From positions 4,030,001 to 4,094,000 of the forward strand of contig OY970261.1 in assembly GCA_963715635.1 (NCBI GenBank): DNA of 64,000 nucleotides, in the 5' to 3' direction. This DNA comes from JAPKZH01 sp963715635. Its GTDB lineage: Bacteria; Acidobacteriota; Aminicenantia; Aminicenantales; UBA4085. A program made the translations under genes and the position numbers. The notes under the pieces were generated by a model. That model was not told the DNA's origin. It did not search any database and saw only the letters and a program-made list of their open reading frames with translations. The first letter of the stretch is position 1; every line of letters begins with the position of its first letter. Positions 8,733-16,082 of this stretch are shown piece after piece.

Positions 8733-9010
8733 GCCCCAACCCGTCACCCTCCTTCCATTTGAAAGTGATCACGCCCAGGGTTCTCTTGGTCGAAGCCGAG
8801 GTCGATGAGGTCTCGCTCCCGAGCCTGGAGGGCGCCATCGGCATTCTGCCCGGGCACAGGCCGTTGATGACGGCTTTAGGCAAGGGGAAGATCATTTACA
8901 GGCAGGGAAAGAGCGAGGAGAGTTTTGCCGTCGAGGGCGGCACGGCCGAGATCCTGCCGGACAGGGTCATCGTGTTCACGGAACTCAGCGATGAAGAAGG
9001 CCTCTCCTAA
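8729..9010 (+). CDS. atpC: F-type ATP synthase subunit epsilon, short form
   Basis: The 93-residue protein corresponds to the N-terminal beta-sandwich domain of epsilon, with the conserved LPSLEGAIGILPGHRPLMTAL near the start and a later VEGGTAEILPDRVIVFTE. The two-helix C-terminal domain found in the roughly 135-residue proteins of other bacteria is absent. In those bacteria that domain is the part that inhibits ATP hydrolysis. No frameshift is needed to explain the length, because the stop is followed closely by the next gene. The gene overlaps atpD by four bases, and the methyltransferase gene starts 20 bases before its stop. Confidence 0.9.
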   Translation: MSPNPSPSFHLKVITPRVLLVEAEVDEVSLPSLEGAIGILPGHRPLMTALGKGKIIYRQGKSEESFAVEGGTAEILPDRVIVFTELSDEEGLS

Positions 9011-9746
9011 GCTTAAGGCGGAGGACGAATCCCTGGATTCCTTTTATAAAGGGCGCATCCTCGTCCTGCAAAAGAAAAAAGGTTACAGGTTCGCCGTGGA
9101 TGCGCCCCTGCTGGCCGACTTCATCCGGACAAAGGCTGCGGACGAATTGTTGGAATTGGGAATGGGCAACGGCATCATTTCGCTTCTCCTGAGCCTCAAG
9201 CCTCTCAAGCATATCACGGCTGTCGAGATCCAGGATGCGCTCGCCGACGTGGCCCGGCGCAACGTGCGGCTGAACAAGCTCGAGGACAAAATATCGGCCG
9301 TCCGCGGGGATTTCAGAGATTACGCGCCGGGCAAAAAATTTGACATCGTTTTTTCCAACCCGCCCTATATCAAAAAAAAGACCGGGTATCTGAGCGCCTC
9401 CCTGGAAAAATCCATTGCCAAACACGAAATTAAATGCGATATACTAGACGTGATGCGAAAGACGGGAGAGCTGCTCAAAACGGACGGCAGGGCGTATTTT
9501 ATTTATCCGGCCAAAAGACAAGATGACCTTTTGAGAGCGGCCAATAAATTTGGACTGAAGGTGCGCGCCTTGAGGTTTATCCAACCGCGAGAGGGAGAAC
9601 AAGCGAATTTGTTCCTGGCGGAATTTGGGTTCGGGGCCGGCTCTCTGCGGACGCTTCGGCCGCTCGTCCTTTACAATAAACGGGGAGGCTATACGCTAGA
9701 AGTCCGGAAAATATTTGAAGGGAGACGCCGTGGCCCGGCTGTTTAA
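8991..9746 (+). CDS. TrmN6/YfiC-like N6-adenine methyltransferase
   Basis: The 251-residue protein is an AdoMet-dependent methyltransferase. Motif I is LLELGMGNGIISL (about residues 53-65) and the N6-adenine/glutamine signature NPPY is at 123-126. The N-terminal D(S/A)xLLADF element (FAVDAPLLADFI) is typical of the tRNA1(Val) A37 methyltransferase TrmN6. A tRNA target is inferred from this similarity, and another nucleic-acid or protein target is possible. The ATG at 8991 lies inside atpC, giving a 20-base overlap. Its 3' end is overlapped by the start of the exporter permease. It is therefore embedded in one continuous transcription unit running from the ATP synthase into O-antigen export. 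Confidence 0.78.
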   Translation: MKKASPKLKAEDESLDSFYKGRILVLQKKKGYRFAVDAPLLADFIRTKAADELLELGMGNGIISLLLSLKPLKHITAVEIQDALADVARRNVRLNKLEDKISAVRGDFRDYAPGKKFDIVFSNPPYIKKKTGYLSASLEKSIAKHEIKCDILDVMRKTGELLKTDGRAYFIYPAKRQDDLLRAANKFGLKVRALRFIQPREGEQANLFLAEFGFGAGSLRTLRPLVLYNKRGGYTLEVRKIFEGRRRGPAV

Positions 9747-10542
9747 GAACCTCCAAGAGCTCTATAGATACCGGGTGCTCGTCCAGAATCTGGTCAGCCG
9801 CGAGCTCAAGGCCCGCTACCGCGGGACGGTCCTGGGATTTCTCTGGTCGTTTTTCAACCCGCTCCTGCTGATGATCATCTATACGATTGTCTTTGGCTTT
9901 ATCCTCCCAAACCGCAGTACGGAATTCGGGAATTCCCCGTGGCTCTACGCGTTGTTTCTCTTCAGCGGGGTGCTCCCCTGGGTCTGGTTCTCCTCGTCCT
10001 CCATCGAGTCGGCCAACGTCCTGATGATCCACGGCAACCTGATCAAGAAGATCCTGTTCCCGGCGGAAGTCCTGCCGGTCGTCACCGTCACCAGCAACCT
10101 CGTCCATTTCAGCTTCGGGCTTCCGATCCTGCTTTTGTTCGTCTTGATTTTCGGAAAGCTCTTTACCCTTTACATACTCCTTCTGCCGGTGGTCGTCCTG
10201 GTCCAATATATTTTCACTCTCGGCTTCAGCTTCCTCCTGTCTGCCCTTACGGTGCACTTCCGGGACATTAAGGATATCCTGTCCAACCTGCTGACCTTCT
10301 GGTTCTTCTCCACGCCCATTGTCTACCCCTATTCCTTCGTCCAAAAATACAAGCTCATCAAGACCTTGATCAACCTCAACCCCATGACCCACATCATCGA
10401 GGGCTACCATTACTGCTTGTTTTATGGGCAGCTTTTTCATTGGAAGAAGCTGGGCATCACTTTGATCATTTCGCTGGCGCTTTTTTATATCGGATATGCC
10501 GTTTTTGATAGGCTTCGCGATTCGTTCCCGGAGGAAGTCTGA
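9730..10542 (+). CDS. wzm: O-antigen/polysaccharide ABC exporter permease (Wzm/TagG family)
   Basis: The 270-residue membrane protein belongs to the ABC-2 family. It has the cytoplasmic start LVSRELKARYRGTVLGFLWSFFNPLLLM and about six transmembrane helices. The FWFFSTPIVYP and LNPMTHIIEGYHY segments are typical of polysaccharide exporters. It would form the membrane channel carrying a lipid-linked glycan across the inner membrane. GTG at 9730 is chosen because GAAGGGAG ends five bases before it; an upstream TTG at 9715 is less likely. It overlaps the preceding gene by 17 bases and the ATPase gene by one base. Confidence 0.88.
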   Translation: MARLFKNLQELYRYRVLVQNLVSRELKARYRGTVLGFLWSFFNPLLLMIIYTIVFGFILPNRSTEFGNSPWLYALFLFSGVLPWVWFSSSSIESANVLMIHGNLIKKILFPAEVLPVVTVTSNLVHFSFGLPILLLFVLIFGKLFTLYILLLPVVVLVQYIFTLGFSFLLSALTVHFRDIKDILSNLLTFWFFSTPIVYPYSFVQKYKLIKTLINLNPMTHIIEGYHYCLFYGQLFHWKKLGITLIISLALFYIGYAVFDRLRDSFPEEV

Positions 10543-11813
10543 TGTTCGCCATCGAGCTCGAGAATGTCACCCGGGTTTACCAGAAATACTCCGCCCGGCA
10601 TCGTTTCCAGACATTCAAGAGCGCGCTGGTCAAAGGCGACCTGTTCCGCTCTCTGAAGGCAGACGAGCTGGTCATGGCGGTCGACGCCATCAACCTCCAG
10701 GTCGAAAAGGGAATGACGTTCGGCGTGATCGGCGAGAACGGCTCGGGCAAGAGTACGCTGCTCAAGCTTGTCGCCGGGATCGCCAAGCCCACGTCCGGCT
10801 GGGTCCGCGTCGAGGGCAAGATCTCAGCCCTGATCGAGCTCGGGGCCGGTTTTCATCCCGAGATCACGGGCCGGGAGAACGTGTTCATCAACGGCATCAT
10901 GCTCGGCCTGTCCAAGAAAGAGATCAGCCGGAAGTTCGACGAGATCGTCCGCTTCGCCGAACTCGAGGATTTCATCGATGCCCCGGTCAAGACTTATTCC
11001 TCGGGCATGTACATGCGCCTGGGCTTTTCCGTTGCCATCAACGTCAACCCGGATGTGCTGCTGATCGACGAAGTCCTGGCCGTGGGCGATGCGGCCTTCG
11101 TCCCCAAGTGCCTGGACCGCATCGACGACTTCCGGAGGCGCAAAAAGACGATCCTCTTCGTCAGCCACGACCTGGCCACGGTCGAGAAAATCTGCGACAA
11201 GGTGGCCTGGATGAAGGGCGGCAGGATCCAGATGCTCGGCGAGCCGAAGCGGGTCGTCGACGCCTACCTCCAGGACATCGCCGCCATGCAGGAAGAAGAT
11301 TACCAGAAGCGCAAAACCGATGTGGACCTCGAGCAGAAATGGGAGGACGAACGGCGGGAAAAACGATGGGGCAAGCGCGAGGTCGAGATCCGCAAAGTCA
11401 CCCTCAGGAACCTGCGGGGCGAGGAAAAACACGTCTTCACCCCGGACGAGGGCATGGTCATCGAAATCGACGCGGTGGCCCACGAGCCCGTCAAGGATTT
11501 TGTTTTCGGGATCGGCGTCTTCAACTCTCAGGGAATTTCCTGCTACGGGACGAATACAAGCCTCGAGGATTATGAGCCGGTGGCCCTCCAGGGGGAGGGA
11601 AAAGCGATGTGCCGGATCGAAAAGCTCAACCTCATCAACGGGACCTATTATCTGGACGTGGCGGTCCACAAGCGCGACGGCTATCCGTACGATTACCACC
11701 GCAACCTGTATTCGTTCTTAGTCTCGTCCACGCTCAAAGATGTGGGCATCGCCAGGCTGCAGCACAGATGGACCTTTTCGCCCCAGGTCCAGATCAAAGC
11801 GCCTGATAAATAA
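10542..11813 (+). CDS. wzt: O-antigen/polysaccharide ABC exporter ATPase with Wzt_C domain
   Basis: This 423-residue protein powers the permease encoded just upstream. The ATPase domain has Walker A GENGSGKST at residues 64-72, signature YSSGMYMRLGFS and Walker B VLLIDEVLAVGD. From about residue 290 to the end there is a separate beta-sandwich-like domain (FGIGVFNSQGISCYGTNTS). It resembles Wzt_C, which in characterised systems recognises the modified end of the O-antigen chain. Its presence suggests export of a full-length chain with a terminal modification. No chain-capping enzyme or glycosyltransferase cluster lies immediately beside it. Confidence 0.9.
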   Translation: MFAIELENVTRVYQKYSARHRFQTFKSALVKGDLFRSLKADELVMAVDAINLQVEKGMTFGVIGENGSGKSTLLKLVAGIAKPTSGWVRVEGKISALIELGAGFHPEITGRENVFINGIMLGLSKKEISRKFDEIVRFAELEDFIDAPVKTYSSGMYMRLGFSVAINVNPDVLLIDEVLAVGDAAFVPKCLDRIDDFRRRKKTILFVSHDLATVEKICDKVAWMKGGRIQMLGEPKRVVDAYLQDIAAMQEEDYQKRKTDVDLEQKWEDERREKRWGKREVEIRKVTLRNLRGEEKHVFTPDEGMVIEIDAVAHEPVKDFVFGIGVFNSQGISCYGTNTSLEDYEPVALQGEGKAMCRIEKLNLINGTYYLDVAVHKRDGYPYDYHRNLYSFLVSSTLKDVGIARLQHRWTFSPQVQIKAPDK

Positions 11814-11822
11814 GTTGATAGT

Positions 11823-11862
11823 GGGGACATGTTCCCAATTTCTTAATTAGCTATGTGTCCCC
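11823..11862. repeat. Imperfect hairpin with GGGGACA / TGTCCCC arms
   Basis: GGGGACATGT (11823-11832) can pair with ATGTGTCCCC (11853-11862); seven outer pairs are Watson-Crick, followed by two G-U pairs and one A-U in RNA form. The right arm contains an in-frame ATG (11853) ahead of rfaE2, so that apparent start is probably an accident of the repeat. The layout resembles REP-type intergenic palindromes. It is distinct from the GGGGTCAAA family elsewhere in the window. Confidence 0.5.
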
Positions 11863-11873
11863 GTTCAAAAGAC

Positions 11874-12356
11874 ATGCGTACGCCGAAAGTTCAGACGTTA
11901 ACAAACCTGCTTAAGATTCGGGCACGGCTGCGCAGGCAGGGCAAAAAGGTTGTCTTCACCAACGGCTGTTTTGATTTAATTCACGGTGGGCACATCGAAC
12001 TTTTTAAAAAAGCCAAGAGCTTGGGCGATGTGCTGATCGTGGCGCTCAATACCGATGCCTCGGTCCGAAAGATCAAGGGGCCGTCGCGGCCTGTGTTCCC
12101 GCTCGAGGAGCGTTTTGAAGTCCTGGGCGCCATCGAATATATCGATTATCTGACGTCATTTAGCGAGGAAACGCCCCAAAAAATAATCGCCGCTCTCCTC
12201 CCCGACGTTTTGGTCAAGGGAGGCGACTGGCCGCCCGATCAGGTCGTCGGCAAGAAAGAGGTCGAGGCGGCGGGGGGAAGAGTCGTGCTTGTTCCCTACC
12301 TCAAGGGTCACTCGAGCTCATCGATCCTCAAGAAGATTTTGCGGAATTTTTCTTGA
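11874..12356 (+). CDS. rfaE2: D-glycero-beta-D-manno-heptose 1-phosphate adenylyltransferase-like
   Basis: The protein of about 160 residues is a cytidylyltransferase-fold enzyme. It has FTNGCFDLIHGGH (HGGH at 37-40), RKIKGPSRPVFPLEERFEVLGAIEYIDY and VLVKGGDW, all typical of RfaE domain II. It would make ADP-heptose for LPS inner core. The kinase domain (RfaE1) is not fused and not in the window. The ATG at 11874 is preferred over the one at 11853, which lies inside a hairpin repeat. Neither has a strong ribosome-binding site. Its position after Wzm/Wzt supports a surface polysaccharide role. Confidence 0.87.
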   Translation: MRTPKVQTLTNLLKIRARLRRQGKKVVFTNGCFDLIHGGHIELFKKAKSLGDVLIVALNTDASVRKIKGPSRPVFPLEERFEVLGAIEYIDYLTSFSEETPQKIIAALLPDVLVKGGDWPPDQVVGKKEVEAAGGRVVLVPYLKGHSSSSILKKILRNFS

Positions 12357-12358
12357 AC

Positions 12359-12390
12359 GAATAAAAATCTTCAAATCGTATTTTTTATTC
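12359..12390. terminator. AT-rich stem between converging genes, possible bidirectional terminator
   Basis: GAATAAAAAT (12359-12368) faces ATTTTTTATTC (12380-12390), giving an A/T stem with T-rich and A-rich flanks. It sits between the end of rfaE2 (+) and the end of the Asp-box protein gene (-). The stem has almost no GC pairs, so termination strength is doubtful. Confidence 0.3.
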
Positions 12391-12406
12391 AAAAAGACTT
12401 GATGCA

Positions 12407-12433
12407 GGGACGGGTGCCTGCCGGACATGTCCC
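12407..12433. repeat. GGGAC...GTCCC element sharing a 12-mer with the mfd leader
   Basis: GGGACGGGTGCC at 12407-12418 is followed by GTCCC at 12429-12433, giving a short imperfect hairpin. The same 12-mer occurs at 22082-22093 in the mfd leader. It may be a degenerate member of a REP-like family. With only two copies visible, this is weak. Confidence 0.25.
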
Positions 12434-12443
12434 AAACAATCGG

Positions 12444-14720
12444 CTAGAATACCCTGATATAGTCGATCTTCTTCTCCGCCAAAAGTTTGTTCAGCTCGGG
12501 GATGTCCTTGGTCGTGATCTCCGTCATCTTATCGACGAGCGGCGCGAGAAAGGCTTTGAACTCTTCGATCCGGTCGATCGTCGTCTGCGTCGGGGCGCCC
12601 GGATAGCCCGTGATGTCTCTAGATATCCGCATGAGCTGTTCGGCCGCCGTGCCGCCGCGCAGAGCCGTCTTGTAAGGCTGGCGGTATCCCGTCTGCCCTT
12701 CCGGGCTGCGGTAATAGACCTTCTGGATCGGGGCCAGTTTGTCTTTTACGGCTTTCAGCTTCTCTGTGACGGCCGCGTCCACGTTCTTCATCGCCCGCAA
12801 GTTCGTCTCGAGCTGCTGGAGCTGGCTGCTGACATTGTCCAGGGTCGAGAGCAGTCGAGAGCCTTTGCCGGACAGGTCGGCCGCTTCCCTGGCATATCTC
12901 TGGTTCAGCTTCCGGTCCTCGATCGAGATGCCTTGCTGAGGATCCTCTCTGACGAGGAGGTTTTTTTCATGCTTCTTGCCGTTGACTTCGAGAACGACTT
13001 TGTACTCGCCGGGGAGAGCGAGCGGTCCTCCGCCGAATCCTCCCATTCCCCCGCCGCCTCCGCCCCGCTGGCCGCTGCCCATCCCTCCGCCTGGAGCGCC
13101 GCTGCCGCCTCTTCCTCCGCCCCCGCCGCCAAAGGACGCCGCCGTTCCAGCCGCCGAGGCGTCCATGCCTGGACCCGGCGCCGGGCTCTCTCTCAGGTCC
13201 CACAGTGTCCGGTTCAGGCCGGCATCGGTCGTGGACCGAAGGTTTCGGATTTCCCTTCCATCTTTATCATAAACGCTGAGCCTGAGCTTAGCGCCCGCGG
13301 CGATGCTGCCGTTCAAATAAAAATAGATACCCGCGCCCATGGCGGGATTCTGGGCGGCAAAATCGACGCCGCTGTAATTGTCGGACGATGTCTTCGTTGA
13401 ATAAAGCGTCGCCGGCCGGACGTCGAACAGCGCCGCATCGGATTTGAGAATTTCGGGAGTCAATTTCTCGAGCGGCCGGATATCGTCCATGATGTAAACG
13501 CCGCGGCCGTGTGTGCCGACGACGAGATCTCTCTCCCGCGGATGGATCTGGATGTCGCGCACGGCGACGGTCGGGAAGTCCCACTTGTAGGGAATCCATT
13601 TTTTCCCGCCGTCGAAGCTGAAGAATATGCCAAACTCGCTTCCGACAAACAGCAGGTTCTTGTTCTCCAGGTCTTCCCTTACGACATGCAGGTAGCCGAC
13701 ATCGGGAAGGTTGGACTTCAAGGACAGCCAAGTCTTCCCGAAATCTTCGGTTTTGAAAATATACGGTTTGTAGTCGTCCACCTGGTGCCGGGAAATCGTG
13801 AGGTAGGCTGCGCCCTCCCTGAAATGAGACGCTTCGACCCTCGTCACCCAGTTGTCTTCGGGCGGCAGCCCCTTGATATTCTTCGTCACGTTCTCCCAAT
13901 TCTTGCCGCCGTCCTTTGTGACCTGAACCAGCCCGTCGTCGGTGCCGACCCAAATCACGCCCTGCTTGAGGGGCGATTCCGAAATGGTGAGAATGGTGCA
14001 GTGAATTTCGGCGCCCGTGTTGTCGACCGTAATTTGGCCGCCGGAGTCCTGCTCTTTCTTGGGGTCGTTGGTGCTCAGATCAGGGCTCACTTTTTCCCAG
14101 GAGCGGCCCCGGTCTGTTGTCTTGAATAAATAGTTGCCCCCGAAATAAACGACGTTGTGGTCATGGGGCGAAATATAGATCGGCGAATTCCAGTTGAAGC
14201 GGTACGGCTCCTCTCCGAGCTTGGCCACAGGCTTGATTCCCTGCGACTCGCCGGTCTTGATGTTGTGACGCTCGATGCCGCCCATCTGGAGATTGCGGTA
14301 GATGACGGACCAGTCCTCGGGGTCGATCTGGGCATAGAAGCCGTCGCCGCCGCCCGTCGGGAACCAGTGGAGATTCAGGATGCCCATGCGGTCGCGGGAA
14401 TTGCTGGGCCCCTCCCAGTTGCCGTTGTCCTGGAGCCCGACATTGACGTAGAAGGGGTCGCGCATGTCCAGGCCGACGTTGTAAACCTCGGCCCACGCCT
14501 GGCTCACGACGGAATACCAAGTTTTTCCTCCGTCATAGGAGACGTCGATGCCTCCGTCGTTGCCGTCGATGATGTGCTTGGGGTTGAAGGGGTTGACCCA
14601 GACGGCATGGTGATCGGGATGCGTTCCCCGGGAGATGGCCTGGAAGGTTTTTCCTGCCGTCGCGCGAGACGTATGTCGAGCCGGAATAAACATAAACGAC
14701 GAGGTCGTTGGTGGGGTCAA
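12444..14720 (-). CDS. Asp-box (VPS10/sortilin-like) secreted protein, C-terminal part after frameshift
   Basis: This is the downstream portion of a gene that starts at 15705 and changes frame at the T5 run 14648-14652. Meaningful sequence begins near GKTFQAISRGTHPD; the residues encoded between 14720 and 14650 in this frame are an artefact. It contains further Asp-box (BNR) repeats: SYDGGKTW, TTDRGRSW, TKDGGKNW, TEDFGKTW and SFDGGKKW. A domain with Gly-rich linker (GGGMGSGQRGGGGGGMGG) follows, then a FlgD/fn3-like strand region LPGEYKVVLEVNGKKH and a C-terminal helical tail. The family forms beta-propellers and is usually annotated as glycosyl hydrolase or sortilin-like, but no catalytic residues can be assigned. 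Low-complexity glycine in the linker gives unusual codon runs. Confidence 0.82.
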   Translation of the reverse strand: MTPPTTSSFMFIPARHTSRATAGKTFQAISRGTHPDHHAVWVNPFNPKHIIDGNDGGIDVSYDGGKTWYSVVSQAWAEVYNVGLDMRDPFYVNVGLQDNGNWEGPSNSRDRMGILNLHWFPTGGGDGFYAQIDPEDWSVIYRNLQMGGIERHNIKTGESQGIKPVAKLGEEPYRFNWNSPIYISPHDHNVVYFGGNYLFKTTDRGRSWEKVSPDLSTNDPKKEQDSGGQITVDNTGAEIHCTILTISESPLKQGVIWVGTDDGLVQVTKDGGKNWENVTKNIKGLPPEDNWVTRVEASHFREGAAYLTISRHQVDDYKPYIFKTEDFGKTWLSLKSNLPDVGYLHVVREDLENKNLLFVGSEFGIFFSFDGGKKWIPYKWDFPTVAVRDIQIHPRERDLVVGTHGRGVYIMDDIRPLEKLTPEILKSDAALFDVRPATLYSTKTSSDNYSGVDFAAQNPAMGAGIYFYLNGSIAAGAKLRLSVYDKDGREIRNLRSTTDAGLNRTLWDLRESPAPGPGMDASAAGTAASFGGGGGGRGGSGAPGGGMGSGQRGGGGGGMGGFGGGPLALPGEYKVVLEVNGKKHEKNLLVREDPQQGISIEDRKLNQRYAREAADLSGKGSRLLSTLDNVSSQLQQLETNLRAMKNVDAAVTEKLKAVKDKLAPIQKVYYRSPEGQTGYRQPYKTALRGGTAAEQLMRISRDITGYPGAPTQTTIDRIEEFKAFLAPLVDKMTEITTKDIPELNKLLAEKKIDYIRVF

Positions 14721-15705
14721 CCGTGAGCCGGCTGTAGTAGAACGGCCGGAAATTGATCTGGTCGTAGGTCCGCTTGTCGCACGCCCGCGTCCATGTTTCC
14801 CCCTTGTCCTCTGAGCGAAACAACCCGCCGTCTTTGTTCTCGATGAGCGTGTAAACGACGTTCGGCTTGGCGCGACAGATATCGACGCCGATGCGGCCGG
14901 TGACGCCGCCGGGAAGGCCGTTCGTCAGTTTCTTCCAAGTTTCACCGCCGTCGGTCGATTTATAGAGGCCGCTGCCCTCGCCGCCGCTCCGAAAGCTGTA
15001 GGGGAGCCGGCGGTAGTCCCACATGGCGGCATAGAGAATCTTGTCATTCGACGGGTCCATGGCCAGGTCCGAGCACCCGGTGTCTTTATTGACAAAGAGA
15101 ACCTTCTTCCAAGTCTTGCCGCCGTCTATTGTTTTATAGACACCACGGTCCTCATTGGGGCCCCAGAGATGGCCCTGGGCGCCGATGAAAACGATGTCGG
15201 GGTTGGCTGAATCGATGGCAATCCGGGAGATGAAACGCGTATCTTCGAGGCCCATCTTTTTCCACGTCTTTCCGGCGTCTTCGGATTTATAGACACCGTC
15301 GCCGATGGCCACGCTGTTGCGGGCCGTGGCTTCGCCGGATCCCACCCAGACGATATCAGGATGGCTTTGGGAAACGGCCACGGCGCCGACGGCGACCGAG
15401 CCCTCATTCACGAAGGAAGGTTCCCAGGTCACACCATTGTTAATGGATTTCCAAAGGCCGCTGGGTCCGACCGCCGCGTAGATAATCGACGTATCGGCCA
15501 GCGGGACCGCGAAATCGACCGTGCGGCCGCCCATGTTGGCCGGGCCGATATTGCGGAATTTGAACGTCTTGAGGATCGAAGCGTAGTCGAAGTCCTCAGT
15601 CTTGGCCGGGCCGGGCTTCTGCTCCGTGACGGCGGGAGCCGTCAGAAGAAGCACAGCCGCCAGGATCGTGAGAAACGCGAAAAACGGACGGATTTTTGAA
15701 AGCAT
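14533..15705 (-). CDS. Asp-box (VPS10/sortilin-like) secreted protein, N-terminal part before frameshift
   Basis: This is the upstream portion of the same gene. The ATG at 15705 follows GGGAGG at five bases and starts a signal peptide (FFAFLTILAAVLLLTAPAV), so the product is exported. Asp-box repeats in this half are SINNGVTW, SEDAGKTW, TIDGGKTW, STDGGETW and SEDKGETW. The frame is correct up to YVSRDGRK near 14650, after which it turns into Arg/His-rich nonsense and stops at 14533. Removing one base from the five-T run at 14648-14652 joins it to the other half and gives about 1,085 residues, the usual size of this family. Either the gene is a recent pseudogene or the assembly has an extra base. 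Confidence 0.82.
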   Translation of the reverse strand: MLSKIRPFFAFLTILAAVLLLTAPAVTEQKPGPAKTEDFDYASILKTFKFRNIGPANMGGRTVDFAVPLADTSIIYAAVGPSGLWKSINNGVTWEPSFVNEGSVAVGAVAVSQSHPDIVWVGSGEATARNSVAIGDGVYKSEDAGKTWKKMGLEDTRFISRIAIDSANPDIVFIGAQGHLWGPNEDRGVYKTIDGGKTWKKVLFVNKDTGCSDLAMDPSNDKILYAAMWDYRRLPYSFRSGGEGSGLYKSTDGGETWKKLTNGLPGGVTGRIGVDICRAKPNVVYTLIENKDGGLFRSEDKGETWTRACDKRTYDQINFRPFYYSRLTVDPTNDLVVYVYSGSTYVSRDGRKNLPGHLPGNASRSPCRLGQPLQPQAHHRRQRRRHRRLL

Positions 15706-15763
15706 GCGCACCTCCCGACTCGAAATCTTCCCGATGCGCCCTAGCTTATCGAAAAAGCCCAAC

Positions 15764-15866
15764 GGGGTCAAACCTCAACATTCAACACGGATATTCTCTG
15801 GGGACAAACTGCCTGGCAGACGATCTCTCTCGGTTTCTTTTTTGTTGAATGTTGAGGTTTGACCCC
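15764..15866. repeat. GGGGTCAAA-family hairpin, copy 1
   Basis: A 23-base arm at 15764-15786 (starting GGGGTCAAACCTCAAC) is perfectly complementary to 15844-15866, with a 57-base loop. It lies between the start of the Asp-box gene and the terminator of the small unit upstream of it. It shares the outer GGGGTCAAA/TTTGACCCC with three other copies at 42673, 49679 and 59694, while the inner arm sequence differs. Confidence 0.85.
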
Positions 15867-15870
15867 GGCT

Positions 15871-15920
15871 TAAAAAAGAAAAGGCCCGCCGGCGCCTCTC
15901 CGGAGACACCCGCGGGCCTT
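15871..15920 (-). terminator. Strong rho-independent terminator of the 30-codon minigene
   Basis: On the minus strand AAGGCCCGC (15920-15912) pairs with GCGGGCCTT (15889-15881), and the interior can extend the stem through GGTG/CGCC to the palindrome CTCCGGAG. It is followed by TTTTCTTTTTT. It ends the transcript of the small ORF and abuts the hairpin repeat. Confidence 0.8.
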
Positions 15921-15926
15921 CAATTC

Positions 15927-16019
15927 TCAAAATAAAAGAGCCTTTTTACCTCCTGCTCGGGAGGCGCGTTGGCAGCCGCTCTTGCAATGAGAAACCCGGG
16001 GAACGATGTAGCGTTTCAT
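15927..16019 (-). CDS. Small ORF of 30 codons in its own transcription unit
   Basis: The ORF begins MKRYIVPRVS and contains HCKSGC at residues 11-16. It then continues with Arg, Gly and Lys and ends ALLF. AGGAG stands nine bases before the ATG. A near-consensus promoter lies directly upstream (16054-16082) and a strong terminator directly downstream (15871-15920), so the whole transcript would be about 175 bases. The peptide is very basic, with two cysteines and no acidic residue. No homologue is recognised. It may be a leader peptide, a small regulatory or secreted peptide, or part of a small RNA whose ORF is incidental. An internal CCTCC/GGAGG stem (15950-15964) falls inside the coding part. 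Confidence 0.5.
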   Translation of the reverse strand: MKRYIVPRVSHCKSGCQRASRAGGKKALLF

Positions 16020-16053
16020 GGGCTACTTCTCCTTTCATAAATTCTATAGGAAT

Positions 16054-16082
16054 ACTATAGATTGAGAGGTCCCGATTGTCAA
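16054..16082 (-). promoter_or_regulatory. Near-consensus sigma70 promoter of the minigene
   Basis: On the minus strand TTGACA (16082-16077) and TATAGT (16059-16054) are separated by exactly 17 bases. The -35 matches consensus fully and the -10 at five of six positions. Transcription should start at about 16047, 28 bases before the ATG of the small ORF. The -35 box touches the stop codon region of the C26 peptidase gene. Confidence 0.78.

Noticed and set aside
12399..13400. Long plus-strand frame (333 codons) over the 3' end of the Asp-box gene
   Set aside because: It is antisense to clear Asp-box and Gly-rich coding sequence; its Arg/Ala/Ser-rich composition mirrors the opposite strand.
14646..14654. 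Programmed ribosomal frameshift in the Asp-box gene
   Set aside because: The coding strand has five A after AGG, not a classical slippery heptamer, and a +1 move is needed without a stimulatory stop or hairpin evident; an indel is simpler.
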